DNA of 64,000 nucleotides from Anisakis pegreffii (lineage: Eukaryota > Nematoda > Chromadorea > Rhabditida > Anisakidae). The notes beneath the pieces are model-generated. The model worked only from the letters and a program-made list of their open reading frames with translations, made no database searches and had not been told where the DNA came from. The translations under genes were made by a program, and so were the position numbers. Below, in pieces: positions 59,701 through 64,000 of this stretch. The stretch covers positions 62,001 through 126,000 of the forward strand of contig JAPYMA010002534.1 of NCBI GenBank assembly GCA_035041965.1, written 5' to 3'. Numbering within the stretch: the first letter of the stretch is position 1; each line of letters starts with the position of its first letter.

Positions 59701-60798
59701 TTTCCAGTCACCCGCATCTGTCACATAAACAGAACATTGTAAATTGTCATGACTCAATTTTGCTTCACGATGCAAAAATTTTAAGCAGCTCTGAAATTGT
59801 AGTGGATAACATTGCAACCGATAAAAGGTCATTTTCACAACCACTATGACAGAAACCTATCGAAGATCCTTTTCGTTAAGTATCGAATATTTTCATTGAA
59901 TAATCTTAAATTGAATAACTGACTAATCTTAAATAATTGAAAATGAGTTTTTGATGAGAAAACTAGGATGAACTCAGATTCTTCCGGAAATGTGAGGACG
60001 AATATCAATTTGATAATGACGATAAAAACATGTGAGGGAGTACACGGATATTCAATGACCAATAATAAAGAGAACGATAAATCGAATAAAAATAACGACT
60101 CACCAACACTTGGAAAAGACCCCACGAAACGACGAATTCCTTCTGGGCGGCAGTCCATTCTGATTCAGAAATATAGGTGCTCAGTGGAACACAGCTCTCA
60201 GTGATCAAATAAAACGTGTTATCAACCTAAATGGCGCAATGCTGATTATAAACTGTATTACAATCAACTTTCTCATGTTAACATTCATTCATGACCCCAT
60301 TATACAGCTTATTAATATTACCTTAAACACGACAACATTCATAACTCATAAAATTTGATTCAAGAGGACAAAATGACGAAGTGAGCCAAACCTCGATACT
60401 GTCCAAATACGTTAGAACATTCGGATGTCGCATCGTTTTAAGTTTGTGTGCTTGTTGTTTCAGCAGTGACTCAGGTGAACCAGACTGATCCAATGTCTCC
60501 CAAAAACATGTCACCTTCTCGGATGGTTCACTCTTAATTTCACATTCATTTATTTCAATTCCGTCATTTACTTCTACATTATCCTTTCACACCAACCTGA
60601 TCACTGAAACTTCTCGAAGTTCTTTTCACGCAAAACAATGAAATTCTATTAACATTCAGAGATTAAATAGAAAATTACCTTTTTGAATGATTTACCCATT
60701 GAAATCCCTTTCGCTGTATGAAAACTTATTTGAGGCAATTCATAGGCGAAACTTGCTTTTGGATCTCTTGAGAAAAATGACGATAACACAGACGCCAT
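53741..60798 (-). CDS. scyl1: SCYL1-type N-terminal kinase-like protein (pseudokinase, HEAT repeats)
   Basis: Fifteen exons join in phase to 827 aa: 60798-60679, 60532-60392, 60226-60104, 59790-59669, 59421-59243, 59109-58931, 58720-58506, 58340-58204, 58123-57870, 57504-57367, 57244-57050, 56682-56479, 56185-56047, 55810-55619, 53886-53741. SCYL1 proteins act in Golgi/COPI retrograde traffic. The N-lobe has [15 protein letters not shown]. Catalytic motifs are lost: SHDN replaces HRD and DWKLSGL replaces DFG, so it is a pseudokinase. HEAT-repeat landmarks include [50 protein letters not shown] and [19 protein letters not shown]. After [13 protein letters not shown] comes an acidic Trp/Asp/Gly-rich region and a basic coiled C-terminus ([20 protein letters not shown]). 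A TTTCAG acceptor 52 bases before the ATG suggests a trans-splice site or 5' UTR intron. The exon 2 start and the exon 14/15 boundary are my best guesses. About 40 residues of the usual C-lobe appear missing. Confidence 0.92.
54638..55114 (-). pseudogene. Broken Tc1/mariner-like transposase N-terminus
   Basis: Within the last SCYL1 intron, a minus-strand frame (55114-54884) encodes a basic start followed by a helix-turn-helix: [20 protein letters not shown], then LPYQTVSRI, as in the N-terminal DNA-binding domain of Tc1/mariner-type transposases. It then hits a stop. A second frame (54829-54638) continues with [13 protein letters not shown], which fits the spacer after the first HTH in such proteins. 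Frameshifts and stops separate the parts, and no DDE catalytic region was found, so it is a dead fragment. Terminal inverted repeats were not recognised. The exact superfamily is uncertain. Confidence 0.5.
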
Positions 60799-61140
60799 TG
60801 TGAAGTGTACAACAACAACAACAAAACAACAGTTTCACCAATCGAAAAGTCTGAAATAAGGTGATTTCTAGAAAACGATCCGATATTGGGAACACATCAT
60901 CGAGTGACCAGATTATAAATTGCTCTATATTTCGTCAATGGGCGAAGAAACACTCTGCTACACTTCGATGAAATGCAACGTGTGCCACTGAAGACATGCG
61001 TGCCACATCAAAAGTGCTACTGCCCACTTAAGTGTAATAGCAGTGATGAGAGATTCGCTCTTTTTCTCTTCTCAACCCGCCGCTCATTGAGTGTTTCGTG
61101 CGCAGTGGGCTATATATACAACGTATCACCGTTCACATAT
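60799..61140. promoter_or_regulatory. Divergent promoter region of SCYL1 and U6
   Basis: This 342-base gap separates the SCYL1 start codon (minus) from the U6 snRNA 5' end (plus). It holds a TTTCAG acceptor for the SCYL1 leader at 60851-60856 and, at its right end, the U6 TATA box. The two genes may share upstream elements. Confidence 0.55.
61111..61118 (+). promoter_or_regulatory. U6 TATA box
   Basis: TATATATA starts 30 bases upstream of the U6 5' end, the expected place for a type 3 Pol III promoter. A proximal sequence element should lie about 30 bases further upstream, but I cannot define it for this organism. Confidence 0.75.
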
Positions 61141-61245
61141 GTTCATTCCGATGAACATATACTAAAATTGGAACAATACAGAGAAGATTAGCATGGCCCC
61201 TGCGCAAGGATGACACGCAAATTCGTGAAGCGTTCCAAATTTTTT
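61141..61245 (+). ncRNA. U6: U6 spliceosomal snRNA
   Basis: The sequence is a complete, apparently functional U6 snRNA, the catalytic core RNA of the spliceosome. The 5' stem-loop is GTTCAT-TCCG-ATGAAC. It is followed by the invariant ATACTAAAATTGGAACAATA, the ACAGAGA box at 61178-61184 that pairs with the 5' splice site, and the AGC triad at 61190-61192. The 3' half contains GGCCCCTGCGCAAGGATGAC and GCGTTCCAAAT, followed by a T-run (61240-61245) that serves as Pol III terminator. No substitutions in core motifs are evident. Confidence 0.98.
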
Positions 61246-61278
61246 CCCATTTTCCATCTGATTTCATTGTTTAATTAC

Positions 61279-61370
61279 TAGATAATTAGATAATAGATAC
61301 AAGCCAAATCATAGCTTGGCTCAGTCTCATTATAAAACTAATGTCGCGGGTTCGATTCCCGTTTACGGTG
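61279..61370 (+). repeat. tRNA-like (SINE-type) element, copy 1
   Basis: The sequence AGCTTGGCTCAGTCTCAT near 61313 resembles a tRNA A-box region. At 61349-61360 GGTTCGATTCCC is a textbook B box flanked by a GCGGG/CCCGT T-stem. The order and spacing resemble a tRNA with the D-loop deleted; the stretch around CAGTCTCAT and GTCGCGGGTTCGA is closest to elongator tRNA-Met as I remember it. It cannot fold as a functional tRNA. It is either a tRNA pseudogene or the head of a SINE. Confidence 0.5.
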
Positions 61371-61751
61371 AAGGAAAGTTTTGCCCGGAACCGAGTAGTG
61401 TACCAATATCATTGTTTAATTATCGCTAAATTCATCATATCAGTAAATAAACAACCACATTTACACATATACGGTCATATTGCTGGCCAAAATGGAAATT
61501 TTTAACAATGACATTATGGAAAATCATCAAAGCAAATGATATTTTCACCAGATTAGTAATATTTGAAATCAGACAGTAATGTAACTTTGTTGACAAAATA
61601 TGAAGTCAACATTTCGACGTTATGCCATCTTCAGGAACATGATGTTGAATCAATGAAGTCCATGGTGAACATTCGTTGCACGGATCCAGGGTCAGAGATT
61701 ATGGAAGATAGGGGATTATCAATGAACTAATTGGGGAGCTAAATAGTAACT

Positions 61752-61775
61752 TGACTATAATAATTATTATAGTCA
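61752..61775. repeat. Perfect 24-nt palindrome
   Basis: TGACTATAATAA is followed at once by its exact reverse complement TTATTATAGTCA with no loop. It lies between the tRNA-like repeat and the tandem array, and could be a fusion of two short terminal inverted repeats or a chance AT-rich palindrome. Confidence 0.85.
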
Positions 61776-62040
61776 GGTTTGGAATGTAAATTACGACTGG
61801 ATCTCCTATTCATGATTCTTCAACACTATTGAGGTTCATCGCAGTTGATTCAACATGAGTAAAATGGCATTTTTACAACAAGATCTTCACCTGATAATTG
61901 AATATATTTGATGTCAGGTCACGGTATCGTTTTCTAAACTCAATCGTAACTGGCAGAAAGAATGATTGCATCTTATAAGCTCAAAGGACGCTTATTCGAG
62001 GAATTATAAAACTGATGGTTCAATTGAAAACCGACAATAA

Positions 62041-62090
62041 CAGATAACTAGATAAAAGCCAAATCATGGCATGGCTCACACTCATGAGCG
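62041..62090 (+). repeat. tRNA-like repeat, copy 2 (5' part only)
   Basis: The run AGATAA-TAGATA-AAGCCAAATCAT-GC-TGGCTCA matches the left 45 bases of the element at 61279 with few differences. It lacks the B-box half. It ends just before the tandem array, so the repeat and array may have moved together. Confidence 0.55.
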
Positions 62091-62127
62091 TAAGCCAGGC
62101 TATCACTATAGCGATGATGCATTCCTG

Positions 62128-62990
62128 CAGGAACGTCACGAGCACCACTTTCAAACTACCCGTACTCTCAAATTTATTCGGCAACACCATCATTTCTTGT
62201 TATCATTGGATTCAGCAGATTCTCAGTGTTCAGAACATTGAAATAAGTTCGATGGATTCTACTTATTATAGTTCAAGAGGTATAACTGATTTTCTGATGA
62301 TATGTCAAAATACTCGAGGCATTCTATAATACCATCAGGCTGTGCAAATTTGATCTCTGAGGCGTGATCAATAATATAGTTCTACAAGAATACCACGAGT
62401 ACCATTTTCAAACTACTCGTATCCTCAAATCTGCCTGGTAACACCATTGTTTCTTGGTACCATTGAATTCAGCAGATTCTCAGTATTCAGAATGTTATAT
62501 ATGTGGTCGACGGATTTCACTTAGTTCAAGAAGTATGAATGATTGTCTGATTTATGTCAAACAACTTGAGTTATTTTATATAATCACTTTAGAGTGATCT
62601 ATGGTACGGTTCTACAGGAATATCATGAGCACCTTTTTCAACCTATTCGTACTCTTAAGTTTCTCAGCAGCACCACGATTTCTTGCCACTGTTGAATCCA
62701 GCAGATTCTCAGCATTCAGAATGTTATATATATGATCGAATAGTTCAAGAGTTTCTGATGATATGTCAAAGTATTTGAGCCATTCTGTAATACCGCCCAA
62801 CTCTTCATAGTTGATCATTTTAACGTGATCAATCATAGTTCTTCACGAACATCATTCTCAAACTATCCATACTCTCAATTTTTCTCAGCAACATCGTTGT
62901 TTCTTGATACTATTGATACCACTGAATTCAGCACATTCTCACTTTCCAGAAATTTATATATGTTACAGAGCGATTTTGCATAATTCCCTC
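62128..62990 (-). repeat. Degenerate tandem array of about 230-250 bp coding-like units
   Basis: Four units start near 62128, 62380, 62613 and 62842; the last is shortened. Each begins with a variant of CAGGAATATCATGAGCACC and contains AATTCAGCAGATTCTCAG, TTCAGAATGTTATATAT and ATGATATGTCAAA at matching places. On the minus strand the third unit is open for 74 codons (62836-62612), with ELGGITEWLKYFDISSETLE then HIYNILNAENLLDSTVARN. The other units carry the same words interrupted by stops and frameshifts. This looks like a tandemly duplicated exon or protein-repeat segment that has decayed. I do not recognise the parent family. Confidence 0.65.
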
Positions 62991-63421
62991 AGATACAGAT
63001 TAATTAAACATGTATGCCATGCGGTTGGGCGACTTCATTATCATTGGGCAGCAATTCTCAACTTTTTTGCCTCTTTGTAAACAGTCACCAAACGCCTTCA
63101 ACTCACAAAATACCTTTGTTTCAGTTCTAATTGTAAGACATTGACTATATTATGACCCTCATATCACTCATTCATGAATTGTCAACGCAATGCTAACAAC
63201 ACATACCGTTAGCAAAAGATTCAATGTGAACGTCAAGTGAAATGGATTGCAATGAATAAGCAACAGAAACAGTAAATTGAGTTGTATTCGTGCGATGAAC
63301 AAGCAATAACAAAACGGCAATCAATTCATTCATATAACAACGTACAACCAAACCTCACCGACTCATTTCACTCACATAACAAAACAATTCAAAATCAAAC
63401 AATAATATGAACATCAACACA

Positions 63422-63565
63422 TTATTCCTTCGCCTCACGCAAACGTCTGATCGTACTTCGGACTGTTGCGGCTGCAGTAGTGCTGTAAACGTACGCACCT
63501 CCAGCTACGATCTTGCTGCACTTTGAACACTTCCATATTCCAACGCATGTTCTCTTCATTGCCTC
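63422..63565 (-). CDS. rpl-43: Ribosomal protein eL43 (RPL37A), 3' coding exon
   Basis: A 48-codon exon follows TTTACAG and ends with a stop at 63422. It encodes the C-terminal half of eL43, a zinc-binding protein of the large ribosomal subunit: [18 protein letters not shown], then [20 protein letters not shown], then IRRLREAKE. The CSKC pair is the second half of the C4 zinc ribbon; the first CxxC pair (normally in CSFCGK just before EAMKR) must be in the preceding exon. That exon is not present up to 64000, so the gene runs off the window and its last intron exceeds 430 bases. Identification is secure from the near-identity to the nematode eL43 tail as remembered. Confidence 0.93.
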   Translation of the reverse strand, partial: EAMKRTCVGIWKCSKCSKIVAGGAYVYSTTAAATVRSTIRRLREAKE

Positions 63566-64000
63566 CTGTAAACGCATACTATATAACGTATTGTAGGAGA
63601 ACACAAATTGCATGAAACCAATTCAGAATCAATCAGTTTATAACTATTGGTGCATATTCGTAATCAGCACCATTCGTCAGCTTCAACAACAACTAGTATC
63701 ACATTGGAGTTTGGTTCTTTCAGAATAACTTTCAGTATACGATTATGAGATCTGATTTTGTTAAAACTAAAGAATTCATCGGTTAAAAAATAGCAAGACA
63801 AAGGCTTGAAATCTGTAGGTGGCGTACGAAGCCCTATGACTGAAACTAAGTCATAGCGTCAGTTAACCAGCAGAATTATTTTGCTCTCTTATTGGCACCC
63901 AGTCAGCGAAATAATTCATTGTGGGCATGGCAGAAAGGAGCGTACTGATGCTTCGAACACAGAAACACTATTCGTGCAATAAGACGGATAGAAAGTGTTC
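63566..64000. other. Partial last intron of eL43 gene
   Basis: This region is upstream of the eL43 3' exon on the minus strand. No eL43 N-terminal exon (zinc-ribbon CxFCGK or the RYGxSLRK start) could be found on the minus strand, so it is read as intron running past the window edge. Confidence 0.6.

Larger units (their letters stand above)
61246..63421. other. Repeat-rich stretch between U6 and eL43
   Basis: This 2.2 kb contains no intact gene. It holds two copies of a tRNA-like repeat, a perfect 24-nt palindrome and a tandem array with coding-like units, listed separately. From 62991 to 63421 nothing was recognised beyond the expected eL43 3' UTR. Confidence 0.6.

Noticed and set aside
61313..61370. 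Functional tRNA gene
   Set aside because: The T-arm is perfect, but the D-arm and acceptor stem cannot be formed and the anticodon arm does not pair properly. It is called a tRNA-like repeat instead.

Overview
The window looks like nuclear DNA from a nematode. It is AT-rich, with long introns and intergenic stretches that cover most of the sequence. Coding exons are short and use varied splice sites. The recognisable proteins are metazoan, and several are closest in detail to nematode ones: a TBX-2-type T-box protein beginning MAFNPF, a ZYG-8/doublecortin-like kinase, and an eL43 C-terminus ending [14 protein letters not shown] complete U6 snRNA gene is also present. Introns up to 5.9 kb argue against Caenorhabditis itself. 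The exact clade cannot be read from the sequence.

Layout. Positions 1-5667 (+) hold the last two visible coding exons of an unrecognised gene, separated by a 4.4 kb intron. At 8576-8740 (+) a tiny ORF encodes a secreted, amidated-neuropeptide-like precursor. It runs convergently towards the T-box gene at 9095-19568 (-, 4 exons, 486 aa). Next come an HGH1/FAM203-type eEF2-folding factor at 22101-31224 (-, 6 exons, 360 aa) and a doublecortin-domain kinase of the ZYG-8/DCLK family at 36695-44466 (-, 18 exons, 811 aa). After a 9 kb stretch with little recognisable, a SCYL1-type pseudokinase lies at 53741-60798 (-, 15 exons, 827 aa). Its last intron carries a broken Tc1/mariner-like transposase fragment. 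The U6 snRNA gene (61141-61245, +) is divergent from SCYL1. It is followed by a tRNA-like dispersed repeat, a perfect palindrome and a degenerate tandem array of about 230-250 bp units (62128-62990). The last feature is the 3' coding exon of ribosomal protein eL43 (63422-63565, -), whose 5' part lies outside the window.

The exon models were built by hand. Every coding junction was checked for GT/AG ends and reading phase, and the joined products align along their length with remembered family members. The genes do not form a pathway: they cover transcription control, chaperone-assisted folding of eEF2, microtubule regulation, Golgi/COPI traffic, splicing and translation. No prokaryotic features, CRISPR arrays or rRNA were seen. 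The points most worth a second look are the peptide precursor, the frequent AAG 3' splice sites, the missing activation-segment region in SCYL1, the tandem coding-like repeats near the right end, and several near-perfect hairpins.
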